From positions 1-37,971 of the forward strand of contig RFGT01000064.1 in NCBI GenBank assembly GCA_003696975.1: a stretch of 37,971 nucleotides of DNA, in the 5' to 3' direction. Origin of the DNA: Nitrospirota bacterium. Lineage in GTDB: Bacteria > Nitrospirota > Nitrospiria > Nitrospirales > UBA8639. The notes under the pieces were generated by a model that saw nothing but the letters and a program-made list of their open reading frames with translations, was not told where the DNA came from and did not search any database. Position numbers and translations under genes: made by a program. Of the stretch, positions 16,504-24,735 are shown in pieces; position 1 is the stretch's first letter; every line of letters starts with the position of its first letter.

Positions 16504-17211
16504 ATGGGTGGGACGACCCTCTCTATGAGATCCCTTCGTGGATCTGGTCATCTTCAGATCATTCCCGCTGCACGTCTCCGAATCACGGAAATCTTTCATA
16601 GCATCCAGGGTGAATCAACGCATATGGGACGGCCCTGTGTCTTTATTCGGCTGGCAGGCTGCCCTTTACGTTGCACATGGTGTGACACGACCTACGCCTT
16701 TCATGATGGCGCGGAGATGGATCTCGCGACGGTGATGGGGCGTGTGCGGGAGATCGACTGCCGGTTGGTCGAAATTACAGGGGGTGAACCCTTGTCGCAA
16801 CCTATGGTCTTTCCCTTGATCACTTGGTTGTGTAATGAGGGATTCGAGGTGTTGATTGAAACCAGCGGCGCGGTGGATGTCACTCCCGTGGATGTACGCG
16901 CACAACTGATCTTGGATCTCAAATGTCCCGGAAGTGGAATGACGGAACGGATGCAGTGGGCAAACCTGGATCATCTCCAGCCCCATGATCAGGTCAAGTT
17001 CGTCATCCGTGACCGAAAGGATTATTGCTGGGCTCGGGATATCATGACTCAGTATCGTTTGACGGAGCGATGTACGGTATTGGTGGGCCCTGTCTTTGGA
17101 GAACTGGAACCACGCCTGTTGGCGGAGTGGGTACTTGCCGACCGGCTTCCTGTCCGGATGCAACTCCAATTGCACAAGTATATTTGGGATCCTGCTCAAC
17201 GGGGAGTCTAA
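16504..17211 (+). CDS. queE: 7-carboxy-7-deazaguanine synthase (radical SAM)
   Basis: The protein has 235 aa. The QueE N-terminus LRITEIFHSIQGESTHMGRP is present, with GES where most homologues have GEG. The radical-SAM cysteine cluster is CPLRCTWCDT, that is C-x3-C-x2-C, which binds the [4Fe-4S] cluster. ITGGEPL is the SAM-binding glycine motif. QueE converts 6-carboxytetrahydropterin to 7-carboxy-7-deazaguanine in queuosine synthesis. No queC, queD or queF is in this window. The ATG at 16504 immediately follows the HAD stop; a second ATG at 16525 gives a shorter N-terminus that still precedes the conserved domain. Confidence 0.93.
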   Translation: MGGTTLSMRSLRGSGHLQIIPAARLRITEIFHSIQGESTHMGRPCVFIRLAGCPLRCTWCDTTYAFHDGAEMDLATVMGRVREIDCRLVEITGGEPLSQPMVFPLITWLCNEGFEVLIETSGAVDVTPVDVRAQLILDLKCPGSGMTERMQWANLDHLQPHDQVKFVIRDRKDYCWARDIMTQYRLTERCTVLVGPVFGELEPRLLAEWVLADRLPVRMQLQLHKYIWDPAQRGV

Positions 17212-17370
17212 AGGCGCTGGGTTCACACAATAAAGTCAACCGGCGAACCCTCATTGAGGGGTCCAAAGATTGAGAGACGAGAAAGTGTAGGGTTTGACAG
17301 GAATTCTGCTCGCAAAACGTGGGATGACATTTTTTCTGTTTGTAATGGAAAGGGGGAAGAGTAGAACCAT

Positions 17371-18882
17371 ATGAAGATCCAGGTCAAGAAAGGTGATGTG
17401 GTCAAAGAACCCGCCGAGGTGCTGGTGCTTGGAGGATATGAAGATGAAACCCAGATGGATGCCTGGATCGACGCGGTCGATCGGCTCCTGAATGGCCAGC
17501 TTCGCACACTCCGAACGACTAAGGAATTTCAAGGCAAACTCAATCAAACCGTGCTCGTGCATACCCCAAACAAACACCGAGGCCCCAGGCGCGTCTTATT
17601 AGTAGGATTGGGGAAGCGGGGCGAGGTCACGTTGGATCGGGTGCGACAGGCCATGGGAACAGCGGTCAAGCGCGTGCGTCAGGCAGGGGCTCAATCGTTG
17701 ACGGTTCCGCTGCTCGGTGGAAACACGGCCAGCTTTGAGGCTACCGATCAAGCCCAGGCCATGGTAGAAGGAACGATTCTGGGGAATTATCGGTTTACGC
17801 ATTATCTCACGAATGCCGACGATCAGCCAAAGGCTGTGCAGGTCATGACCCTTCTGGCGACCGATGCAAGCCAACTCCCTACCCTGAAACGCGGGGCATT
17901 GCGGGGAGAAATCAGTGGGGAGGCCACCGCCTACGTTCGCGATCTATGCAATCATCCAGCCAATGTGATGACACCGGCGCGGATCGTGGAGGAGGCGAAA
18001 CTGGTGGCCAAGGAAAAAGGGGTCCGGCTCACAGTGCTGGATCGCAAACAACAGGAAAAACTGGGTATGGGCGGGCTCTTAGGCGTGTCCCGGGGAAGTG
18101 CGGAACCGGCGAAATTTATCGTGTTGACCTATTCTGGGGCTGCAAAACGTGAGCCGCCGGTGGTTCTGGTTGGGAAAACCGTCACCTTCGATTCTGGTGG
18201 GATCTCCCTCAAGCCCGCTGAGAATATGGAGCAGATGAAGGCGGACATGACTGGAGGGGCTGAGGTTTTGGCCACGGTTCGCGCAGCCGCACGCCTTCGC
18301 CTTCCCCTGAACCTGGTGGGTATCTTGCCGGCGACCGAGAATATGCCGGGCGGTCGAGCGATCAAACCCGGAGATATTCTGCGGATGCTCTCCGGGAAAA
18401 CCGTTGAAGTCCAGAACACTGATGCGGAAGGGCGGCTTGTCCTCGCTGATGGGCTCGCGTATGCCGTTCGATTGAAGCCCGCGTGCATTCTGGATGTTGC
18501 CACCTTGACGGGAGCCTGTATGGTGGCGCTGGGCCAATTCGCGATTGGCATGCTGGGCAATGACGACTCGCTCAAAGCTCAAGTCAAAGCTGCCGGCGAA
18601 CAGGCAGGCGAGCGCGTGTGGGAGATGCCGCTTTGGGAAGAGTATTTCGAACAGTTGAAAAGTGATGTCGCTGACATGCGAAATATTGGCGGGCGAGGCG
18701 GAGGGATGATTACGGCCGCCATGTTTTTAAGCAAGTTCGTCGAGAATGTTCCGTGGGTCCATTTGGATATTGCCAGTACGGACTGGAGCCAATCAGAACG
18801 CCCCTATGTCGGCAAGGGGCCCACAGGAATAGGGGCTCGATTGCTCCTCCAATTTTTACTCAACCGCACGCAAGGAAAGTGA
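17371..18882 (+). CDS. pepA: Leucyl aminopeptidase (M17)
   Basis: The protein has 503 aa, the usual length. The C-terminal catalytic domain holds the metal-site segments VGKTVTFDSGGISLKP (Lys and Asp ligands), MKADMTGGAEV (Asp) and the M17 signature NTDAEGRLVLADGL (Asp, Glu, Arg). The N-terminal 170 residues are the less conserved macrodomain-like part. It is a cytoplasmic hexameric metallopeptidase that removes N-terminal residues, and in E. coli it also binds DNA. The ATG follows AAAGGGGGAAGAG. The 159 bp upstream hold no gene; TTGACA at 17296-17301 lacks a good -10 partner. nagZ follows 7 bp after the stop. Confidence 0.96.
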   Translation: MKIQVKKGDVVKEPAEVLVLGGYEDETQMDAWIDAVDRLLNGQLRTLRTTKEFQGKLNQTVLVHTPNKHRGPRRVLLVGLGKRGEVTLDRVRQAMGTAVKRVRQAGAQSLTVPLLGGNTASFEATDQAQAMVEGTILGNYRFTHYLTNADDQPKAVQVMTLLATDASQLPTLKRGALRGEISGEATAYVRDLCNHPANVMTPARIVEEAKLVAKEKGVRLTVLDRKQQEKLGMGGLLGVSRGSAEPAKFIVLTYSGAAKREPPVVLVGKTVTFDSGGISLKPAENMEQMKADMTGGAEVLATVRAAARLRLPLNLVGILPATENMPGGRAIKPGDILRMLSGKTVEVQNTDAEGRLVLADGLAYAVRLKPACILDVATLTGACMVALGQFAIGMLGNDDSLKAQVKAAGEQAGERVWEMPLWEEYFEQLKSDVADMRNIGGRGGGMITAAMFLSKFVENVPWVHLDIASTDWSQSERPYVGKGPTGIGARLLLQFLLNRTQGK

Positions 18883-18889
18883 ACCAGAC

Positions 18890-19975
18890 ATGCCGGTCCT
18901 TCCTCCTGTCGGTCAGGTCTTCCTGATCGGCTTTCATGGGACCGATCTCACCTCTGAGCAAATTGCCTGGTTGCAAGAATTGCGACCAGGTGGGGTAATA
19001 CTATTTGCCCGAAATCTCGAAAGCCCTCTTCAAGTTGCAGCCCTGACAGCCGCTCTTCAGACACATGTGGGGGATGAGCCATTGTTGATTGCGATTGATC
19101 AGGAAGGCGGTCGGGTCTCGCGGCTTCCCAAGGGGTTTACCATTTTCCCCGCGGCGGCCACCATTGCCGCTTGTGGTTCACTTGATGTGGCCTATGCCGC
19201 GGCGGCGGTGACAGCCAGGGAACTGAAGGCCGTGGGGATTAACATGAATCTGGCTCCGGTGCTGGACGTGAATACCAATCCAGAAAACCCCGTCATTGGA
19301 GATCGGGCCTTTGGGAGTGACCCTGAACAAGTGAGCCGCTATGGCCTGGCGACGATGGAGGGACTTCATGATAACGGCGTTGTGGCATGTGGCAAACATT
19401 TTCCAGGACATGGCGACACTCTGTTAGATTCTCATCATGCCTTGCCTACCGTAGGTCTTTCTCGTGAACGGCTGGAGACGATCGAGAGTCACCCGTTTCG
19501 ACAGGCCATTGCCCGAGGGCTTGAAGCAATCATGAGTGCCCATGTTGTCTATCCAGGATTCGATCCGATGCAGCCGGCGACCTTGTCCTCGATTCTGCTT
19601 ACGGAAGTACTCCGGGAGCAACTGGGATTTCGCGGTGTCGTCTTGACCGATGATCTTGAGATGCGGGCGATTATCGATCATTTCTCGATTGAAGAGGCGG
19701 CTGTGCGGGCGCTCCAAGCCGGAGCGGATATGATCCTGATTTGTCATGATTCCGCACGCCAAGTGGCAGCGTTTCGGGCTGTGCAACAAGCCCTGGAGGC
19801 AGGAGAGCTAGACCCCGGACGGATTCAGGCGAGCATTGCCCGCATTCAGGCCCTCAAGAAGCGGTTTCGGATATCAAGAAGTACCTGCGAGCGTGCGTAC
19901 GTATCTCAGGTTGTGGGTGCACCGCGCCATCGCGAATTGGTTGAAAAAATTAAAAAAGTGGCGGGAATGGCTTGA
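18890..19975 (+). CDS. nagZ: Beta-N-acetylhexosaminidase (GH3)
   Basis: The protein has 361 aa. The GH3/NagZ signature KHFPGHGDTLLDSHHALP holds the conserved Asp-His dyad used as acid/base, and the nucleophile Asp lies in GVVLTDDLEMRAI. IAIDQEGGRVSRLP is the substrate-pocket motif. NagZ releases N-acetylglucosamine from muropeptide fragments in cytoplasmic cell-wall recycling, and no signal peptide is seen. It lacks the second GH3 domain of beta-glucosidases, as expected for NagZ. It is 7 bp after pepA and probably cotranscribed. The tail after residue about 330 is longer than in E. coli NagZ (341 aa) and basic. Confidence 0.93.
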   Translation: MPVLPPVGQVFLIGFHGTDLTSEQIAWLQELRPGGVILFARNLESPLQVAALTAALQTHVGDEPLLIAIDQEGGRVSRLPKGFTIFPAAATIAACGSLDVAYAAAAVTARELKAVGINMNLAPVLDVNTNPENPVIGDRAFGSDPEQVSRYGLATMEGLHDNGVVACGKHFPGHGDTLLDSHHALPTVGLSRERLETIESHPFRQAIARGLEAIMSAHVVYPGFDPMQPATLSSILLTEVLREQLGFRGVVLTDDLEMRAIIDHFSIEEAAVRALQAGADMILICHDSARQVAAFRAVQQALEAGELDPGRIQASIARIQALKKRFRISRSTCERAYVSQVVGAPRHRELVEKIKKVAGMA

Positions 19976-20070
19976 GGTTGACCGGGCAATCAGTGTAAGA
20001 ACGTGGCAAGGAGATCGGATGCAGATTCAGCGGGTTCTTGTATAAAAGAAACTCAAAAAAAGGAGAAGCA

Positions 20071-20463
20071 ATGCCATTGAAAAAGGGTGACATCCTCGAC
20101 GAGCATAAACGCCACCCGCAAAGCTGCGGGCTGCTTGTTAAAGTCATGGCTGGAGGGGAAGGCTTCGAGAAAATTGTCTGTTGTGACTCGGAGCTCACAG
20201 AAGACGACCGGGTACCGACCGTCGTCCGGTCCAAGGGCCGTAAGCGAGGGTATCTTCCTCCTGCGGTCGTCTTGGATGAAAAAAAATTATACCCCAATTC
20301 CTGCGGCCTGCGGGTCATGATCATGGATGGAGGCGCTGGCTTTAAGGAAATCATTTGCTGCGGGCATTCCCTCACCATAAGCTCCATGCGAGAATTTCAG
20401 TATGGTCACTATCGCCAGGAGTCGCTTCCCGATACCTCAGAAGAACGATCTGGTCACGCCTGA
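20071..20463 (+). CDS. Tandem desulforedoxin-like protein with three Cys per unit
   Basis: 130 aa from the ATG at 20071, selected because AAAAAAAGGAGAAG precedes it. Two similar units are visible: residues 7-41 with HPQSCGLLVKVMAGGEGF then CC, and residues 66-101 with YPNSCGLRVMIMDGGAGF then CC. Cys positions are 19, 37, 38 and 78, 96, 97, so the spacing is 18 in both. Desulforedoxin has C-x2-C, then CC; here the first Cys of the pair is Pro (HPQSC, YPNSC), leaving three. A metal site would need another ligand (for example His15 or a dimer partner), or the domain is no longer rubredoxin-like. The assignment is by pattern, not by search. The linker 42-62 is basic. It follows nagZ by 95 bp on the same strand. 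Confidence 0.55.
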   Translation: MPLKKGDILDEHKRHPQSCGLLVKVMAGGEGFEKIVCCDSELTEDDRVPTVVRSKGRKRGYLPPAVVLDEKKLYPNSCGLRVMIMDGGAGFKEIICCGHSLTISSMREFQYGHYRQESLPDTSEERSGHA

Positions 20464-20595
20464 CTGTTCGCGTGGAGGCGGTCCACAAGCGGAGTGCGTG
20501 CCTGCGCCTTAGGTTTCGCAGTTGCGTGCCTTGCGTCTCTCTTCGTGGGTATGGCACTATTCTTTCTCCCTTTTCCCAGCCTCTGGGACTAAACC

Positions 20596-21003
20596 ATGAG
20601 CGCGCTACCCGAATTCGTCGGCACGATCCACATTTTTTTGGGCCCCTACCGGGGGAATCCTATTGCCTTGTATTTGCGTAAAAAAGGCGATCAGGTAACG
20701 ATTGCCCCGACAATTTATCCATGGAATCGGATCGTGGGGAGAGGAGAGACGGCTAATAAAGCCGCAGCCGACTTTGAAGAGAAATGGAAGCAGAATGGGC
20801 TTGCACCGGAGATGTATACAGGACCTCACTGGGAAGGCGGAATTAAGCCGGAGAAACCCAAACCTGCAGCCCCTCCACCGAAGTCTGCGGCTCCGAAGCC
20901 CTTGGAAGAAGGTAAGCCTGCAAAGCCCCCATCACCATCGCCGAATGAATCCTCCTCTGCTGCACCTTCTGCTGAAGCCATCAAAAGGTCGGCAGCCTCA
21001 TAG
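20596..21003 (+). CDS. Orphan 135-aa protein with Pro/Ala/Lys-rich tail
   Basis: I do not recognise the family. Residues 1-80 look like a small folded domain (FVGTIHIFLGPYRGNPIALY and ETANKAAADFEEKWKQNG), without a signal peptide. Residues about 84-135 form a low-complexity tail rich in Pro, Ala, Lys and Ser, likely disordered. The start ATG has only GGGAC nearby, so the start is moderately sure. It lies 132 bp after the desulforedoxin-like gene. It is convergent with the amidotransferase gene, with 32 bp between their stops. Confidence 0.65.
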   Translation: MSALPEFVGTIHIFLGPYRGNPIALYLRKKGDQVTIAPTIYPWNRIVGRGETANKAAADFEEKWKQNGLAPEMYTGPHWEGGIKPEKPKPAAPPPKSAAPKPLEEGKPAKPPSPSPNESSSAAPSAEAIKRSAAS

Positions 21004-21035
21004 CTTGGTCACTCCGCAGAGAACTATTACGGGCG

Positions 21036-21809
21036 TCAAGTCACGCGGTGGGTGAAAGAAGTTCTGCGAGAGGCTTGGAAGGCTTGGGCAGCCTTGATGA
21101 AGGTTCTGAACAACCGCTGCTGCGCGGGATCTCGATCATAGAGATATTCAGGGTGCCACTGGACACCTACAATAAAGGTACGCGATGGGGCTTCCAGAGC
21201 CTCAATTACTCCATCGGGAGCTGTGGCCGTGGCAACGAGAACCGAAGCCACCTGTTTCACGGACTGATGGTGCGAGCTGTTGACCCGTAATGATTCTCTC
21301 CCAAGAATCCGCGCTAATTGGCTCTGGGAACGGATGTGAATCACATGGGCTGTTGAGGTGGCGGAACGGATTGGTTTATGGTTGACAGATGAGGAAAGTT
21401 CCGACGGAATGTCTTGGATCAAGGTCCCCCCTAATGCCACATTCAAGGTTTGCATTCCCCCACAGATCCCCAGTGTAGGCATATTCATCCGATAGGCGTA
21501 TTTCGCTAGTGTTAGTTCCAAGGTCGCACGTTCACGACTCATGCAAGGGAAGCGGAAGCGTTGCCGTTCCCCATAGAATTCCGGAGACAAATCGCTACCG
21601 CTTCCCGTGATAACGAGTCCGTGAAGCATGTTCATAATTCGCCGTACGGTGCTGGCGCCTGTGAAAAATGGCAAGACCAGAGGGAGACCTCCAGCATGGA
21701 GAAGAGCCTTGAGATAACGAGCCCGTAAAAAATAGGTTGGTTCCCGTTGCGTGCGATCGCGCTGATGCCCGGGATGGAAATCTGGCGTCACCCCAATGAC
21801 CGGTTTCAT
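21036..21809 (-). CDS. Class I glutamine amidotransferase-like hydrolase (peptidase C26, PuuD-like)
   Basis: 257 aa from the ATG at 21807-21809; a TTG five codons upstream is in frame. The nucleophilic Cys is in TLGICGGMQTLNVALGG, and the His-Glu pair is in VGVQWHPEYL. The N-terminal VIGVTPDF and VITGSGSDLSPEFYG segments match the gamma-glutamyl-gamma-aminobutyrate hydrolase family. That family cleaves gamma-glutamyl bonds, in E. coli during putrescine breakdown. No other putrescine gene is present, so the true substrate is open. The insert SGSDLSPEFYGERQRFRFPC is of normal length. The protein is cytoplasmic. Confidence 0.85.
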   Translation of the reverse strand: MKPVIGVTPDFHPGHQRDRTQREPTYFLRARYLKALLHAGGLPLVLPFFTGASTVRRIMNMLHGLVITGSGSDLSPEFYGERQRFRFPCMSRERATLELTLAKYAYRMNMPTLGICGGMQTLNVALGGTLIQDIPSELSSSVNHKPIRSATSTAHVIHIRSQSQLARILGRESLRVNSSHHQSVKQVASVLVATATAPDGVIEALEAPSRTFIVGVQWHPEYLYDRDPAQQRLFRTFIKAAQAFQASRRTSFTHRVT

Positions 21810-21843
21810 GGTTTGAGGAATCAAACCCCGCGCGAGTCTGTTT

Positions 21844-22266
21844 CTATTCCATCTCCGTCGTGGGCTCCATCATGTGTTCGTCTTCATAGGGGGACACGCC
21901 GAAAAATCGAATAGGTTTTTCGCCTTTTAAGTGCTCAGGAGTAATCACGTACGTGCCATAAATACTAGGCTCCCACACGGCCTTAGCGGCCTCATTATCT
22001 CCGCCGGTCAGGATCCATGTAAATCCTCCGACTATGCCGCCAACCCCTGCATAGACGATTTTCGCAACGCCATAAGGGATCGTAACCAAAAAGCTGAGGA
22101 CACTAAGACCGGCTTCCGTGGCCGAATCGGTTTCTTCCTCGTCATCCGCTGCCGCTCCAGAAGGCATAAGCAAGGGAGAAAGACATAAGGTTACAACTAA
22201 GATGCTCGCAAGTACACGTTTCCCCAGGACATGAGAAATACCCGCTGACGTTTGCTGATTGTCCAT
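21844..22266 (-). CDS. Exported protein with Gly-rich membrane segment, unknown function
   Basis: The protein has 140 aa. AAGAGGAGG precedes the ATG. A signal peptide covers residues 1-40 (RVLASILVVTLCLSPLLMPS, cleavage near AAA), then an acidic stretch (DDEEETDS). Residues about 52-90 are hydrophobic and Gly-rich (VAKIVYAGVGGIVGGFTWIL), which could insert into a membrane. The C-terminus is acidic with the segment YVITPEHLKGEKPIRFFG. I do not recognise the family. It stands 35 bp downstream (stop to start) of nothing on this strand except the amidotransferase gene at its 3' side. Confidence 0.7.
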   Translation of the reverse strand: MDNQQTSAGISHVLGKRVLASILVVTLCLSPLLMPSGAAADDEEETDSATEAGLSVLSFLVTIPYGVAKIVYAGVGGIVGGFTWILTGGDNEAAKAVWEPSIYGTYVITPEHLKGEKPIRFFGVSPYEDEHMMEPTTEME

Positions 22267-22310
22267 ACCGATTCCTCCTCTTATGAATGTTTGCTAATGT
22301 AGCTATTGAC

Positions 22311-22335
22311 CTAAGTGTTAAGGACTAAGTGCTAA
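22311..22335. repeat. Imperfect 11-bp direct repeat upstream of the exported-protein gene
   Basis: CTAAGTGTTAA (22311-22321) and CTAAGTGCTAA (22325-22335) differ by one base and are spaced by three, a 14-bp period. They lie 45-69 bp before the ATG at 22266, in the promoter zone. A direct-repeat operator for a regulator is one reading, chance is another. Confidence 0.3.
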
Positions 22336-22401
22336 TCATGCGGTCAAGATGCCTGAGGAGTATTTACTCTATTCTCACCGCTGTTGCAAATGGGGAATGA
22401 C

Positions 22402-22848
22402 TTAGTGTTCAAGGTCGAGCTGGCGAGCGATTTGTGCCTTCACCGTTTCTCGTTGGGCTTTTAAGCTTTCGGCGAGTTCGGTCTCAAACTGCTGCCATCC
22501 GAGGCGGGAAGTATCTGGGGGGATCCCACGCTCAATGGCCACTTGGAGTTTCAATTGGCAGAGCTGCTGAACGAATATGTCGTGACCAAGTGGCGTGTAT
22601 TCGGCCCGTTCACTATCCGGCAGGCGCTGCAACAGGTCGGCATACCAATGTTCGAAGTCGAGAAGACGTTTGGCCTGTGCGAGTTGCTCAGTATTGAGTT
22701 CCACGACGACCTGAATGCCTCCCTTCCAACTCCGCTTCTTTAAGTTAAAGACACAATAGACGATCTGCGGATCGGCTTGATCAGTCTCCGGCCCAAAGAA
22801 TAGGGTGAACCGATAGGGAGGAATAGGTGGTGGAGACAGCTCAGTCAT
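22402..22848 (-). CDS. Orphan 148-aa cytoplasmic protein
   Basis: I do not recognise this protein. The ATG follows AAAGGAGG at ten bases, so expression is likely. Residues 11-52 look like a small beta domain (YRFTLFFGPETDQADPQIVY, KRSWKGGIQVVVEL). Residues 53-148 are mostly helical and Gln/Leu/Glu-rich (LAQAKRLLDFEHWYADLLQR, AQRETVKAQIARQLDLEH) and could form a coiled coil. There is no signal or membrane helix. It is separated from the gene at 21844-22266 by 135 bp and is divergent from tatA. Confidence 0.7.
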   Translation of the reverse strand: MTELSPPPIPPYRFTLFFGPETDQADPQIVYCVFNLKKRSWKGGIQVVVELNTEQLAQAKRLLDFEHWYADLLQRLPDSERAEYTPLGHDIFVQQLCQLKLQVAIERGIPPDTSRLGWQQFETELAESLKAQRETVKAQIARQLDLEH

Positions 22849-22949
22849 TCTCTCGTTTCCTCCTTTCCCCCAAGAAAAATCGCATCGAAGACCAGAAGGC
22901 AGTCATAAAGGAGCAACCTCGTCCTCATAACCGAGACAGCACTGATGGG

Positions 22950-22977
22950 TTGACACGTGCTAGCGAAGGTCTATACA
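22950..22977 (+). promoter_or_regulatory. Candidate sigma-70 promoter for tatA
   Basis: TTGACA (22950-22955) and TATACA (22972-22977) are separated by 16 bp, 46 bp upstream of the tatA ATG. The -35 box is perfect consensus and the -10 differs at one position. Confidence 0.6.
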
Positions 22978-23023
22978 GTTGAAACCACAACATCTTCTTT
23001 CTCAGGGTGAGAGAAAACACACA

Positions 23024-23869
23024 ATGTTTGGCACATTAGGGTTTTCTGAACTTATTATCATCTTAGTTATCATCTTGATTATATTTGGAGCGGGTCGGCT
23101 CCCTCAAATTGGAGAAGGTGTCGGCAAGGCGCTCAAGGGATTTAAGAAGGAAGTGCAGGATATTCCTCCTCCCCCAACAGAGTCCCCTTCCGGACCGGTG
23201 CCGCAACAGCAGCCCCAGCCTACGCAAGCAAGTGCGGATCCTCAGGTGCAGGATGGCACAAGTAGCTCTCCGACTCAGCCTTTCAGGCCGGGTCCTGAAC
23301 AGACACCGGGGACCACAGCCGCCCAAGCCTATAGCGGTATTCGACCTGAGGTTGTGAATCCTGTAAGCCAGGAATCGCAGGGTTCTCCCGCCTCCGCGGT
23401 CTCACCAGTTAATCCGGCTGCTTCTTCCCCTCCACCACTTGCCTCGGGTGGGATGGAACCACCGCATCCAACTCCTATGACTCCAGGGGTTCAGCAACCT
23501 CAAGGGCAATATCCTCCGCTTCCTCCTGGTGCTATACAGAAGCCTGGGAGGAAACGGCCGTCTGCGATCGTCAATAAAGCGGCCGTGGCTCGTGTGCAAG
23601 CCCAGCGGGCCGCAATGCAGGCCAAGTCGGCGCAACAAGCGCAACAGCGGGACACAGGCTTATCACCCCAGGAGATGCAACATGTCGGTGAGGGGTTGGG
23701 CAGTGCGCTTCGGACATTCAGGCAAGCCGCCGCCGACGTACGAAATGCCGTTGATCCGGAAATGCGCACGATTCAAGCTGAATTGGAGGCGGCACAGAAA
23801 GAAGTCGAAGAATCTATTGAAATTGCCAAGCAACCGCCGGCATCCCAAGATCCCCCACCTTTATCGTAA
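23024..23869 (+). CDS. tatA: Twin-arginine translocase subunit TatA/TatB type, with long Pro-rich extension
   Basis: 281 aa from the ATG at 23024, because MFGTLGFSELIIILVIILII is the standard TatA start. The single transmembrane helix is followed by the FGAGRLPQIG hinge and an amphipathic helix (residues about 28-47, IGEGVGKALKGFKKEVQDI). TatA oligomers form the protein-conducting part of the Tat pathway for folded proteins. Typical TatA has 60-100 aa; here residues 48-190 are a Pro/Gln/Ser-rich linker, and residues 220-240 repeat the amphipathic helix (HVGEGLGSALRTFRQAAADV) without a membrane anchor. A Glu-rich helix (250-270) follows. Whether it works as TatA or TatB is not decided by sequence. 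No tatC is in the window. Confidence 0.88.
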   Translation: MFGTLGFSELIIILVIILIIFGAGRLPQIGEGVGKALKGFKKEVQDIPPPPTESPSGPVPQQQPQPTQASADPQVQDGTSSSPTQPFRPGPEQTPGTTAAQAYSGIRPEVVNPVSQESQGSPASAVSPVNPAASSPPPLASGGMEPPHPTPMTPGVQQPQGQYPPLPPGAIQKPGRKRPSAIVNKAAVARVQAQRAAMQAKSAQQAQQRDTGLSPQEMQHVGEGLGSALRTFRQAAADVRNAVDPEMRTIQAELEAAQKEVEESIEIAKQPPASQDPPPLS

Positions 23870-23923
23870 CATTCGTACATCCATCATCCTGTGTGCTCTC
23901 TTACATTGGTTGCACCAATTGGC

Positions 23924-24676
23924 ATGTGGCTTGCCATTACTCTCATCAGCGTCGGTGTCGTGTTGTCGGGCTGCCAAGTTGAGGCTCCTATTCAAGACCC
24001 GATGATTGTCACGGCTCGCCTGGTGGATCTGCTTCATGACCCTGATCCTGAGGTCCGTCGGACCGCTGCGCTCTCGCTAGGGAAAATTGGACATTCCGCT
24101 GCCGCTCCGGCATTAGTTCAGGCACTCAGGGAAGATCCCGACCCGGTTGTTCGAGAATACAGCGCTTGGGCCCTTGGGGAAATTGGAGATACATTGAACC
24201 ATAACGCCAAGATCCACCTTGTTCAGGCGCTGGGTGACGAGAGCATTGCGGTGAAACAAGCCGCGGCGACGGCTTTGGGTAAGCTCGAGAGCTCCCAAGA
24301 GGTGATGAATTTATTAAGTGAAGTCCTTATCATTGGTGGACGCGACAGCCGACGCGCTGCAGTGAAGGCCTTAATGGATCTTGATGGCAAGGCCGTTTAT
24401 CCCGCTCTAGTCCAAGCGCTTTCGGATAGCGATCCCCAAGTCCGCCAGGGGGCAGTAGCGGCTTTGGGAGAATTGGGTGATCCGCGCGCTCGTCCCTTGT
24501 TGCGCAGGCGGTTGCTGCGAGATCCTGCGGTCGGCGTCCGAGCCGAGGCGGCTTACCGGCTGGGGTTGATGGGAGATCGGGACGATCTGCCTGCCTTGCA
24601 GCGTATTGCGCAAACTGATCCCACGCCGCTGGTTCACTTATGGGCCACTTGGGCCATTCAACGCATTACCGGATAA
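23924..24676 (+). CDS. HEAT-repeat lipoprotein
   Basis: About 250 aa from the ATG at 23924; a GTG at 23891 is an alternative and neither has a clear ribosome site. The N-terminus ends in VVLSGCQV, a lipobox with the Cys at about residue 17, though the n-region lacks a basic residue. The mature part holds five or six PBS-type HEAT repeats, each with the pattern DPDPEVRRTAALSLGKIGH and related units (DPDPVVREYSAWALGEIGD; SDPQVRQGAVAALGELGD). Such alpha-solenoids bind partner proteins. It follows tatA by 55 bp and may be cotranscribed; a role in the Tat pathway is not implied by the family. The gene is convergent with the receiver gene at 24736. Confidence 0.8.
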   Translation: MWLAITLISVGVVLSGCQVEAPIQDPMIVTARLVDLLHDPDPEVRRTAALSLGKIGHSAAAPALVQALREDPDPVVREYSAWALGEIGDTLNHNAKIHLVQALGDESIAVKQAAATALGKLESSQEVMNLLSEVLIIGGRDSRRAAVKALMDLDGKAVYPALVQALSDSDPQVRQGAVAALGELGDPRARPLLRRRLLRDPAVGVRAEAAYRLGLMGDRDDLPALQRIAQTDPTPLVHLWATWAIQRITG

Positions 24677-24735
24677 GCTGAAACACTGAAGCCCCACGGG
24701 TTGCGCTGCACGTGAACAGGGGTGGATTCGATGGA

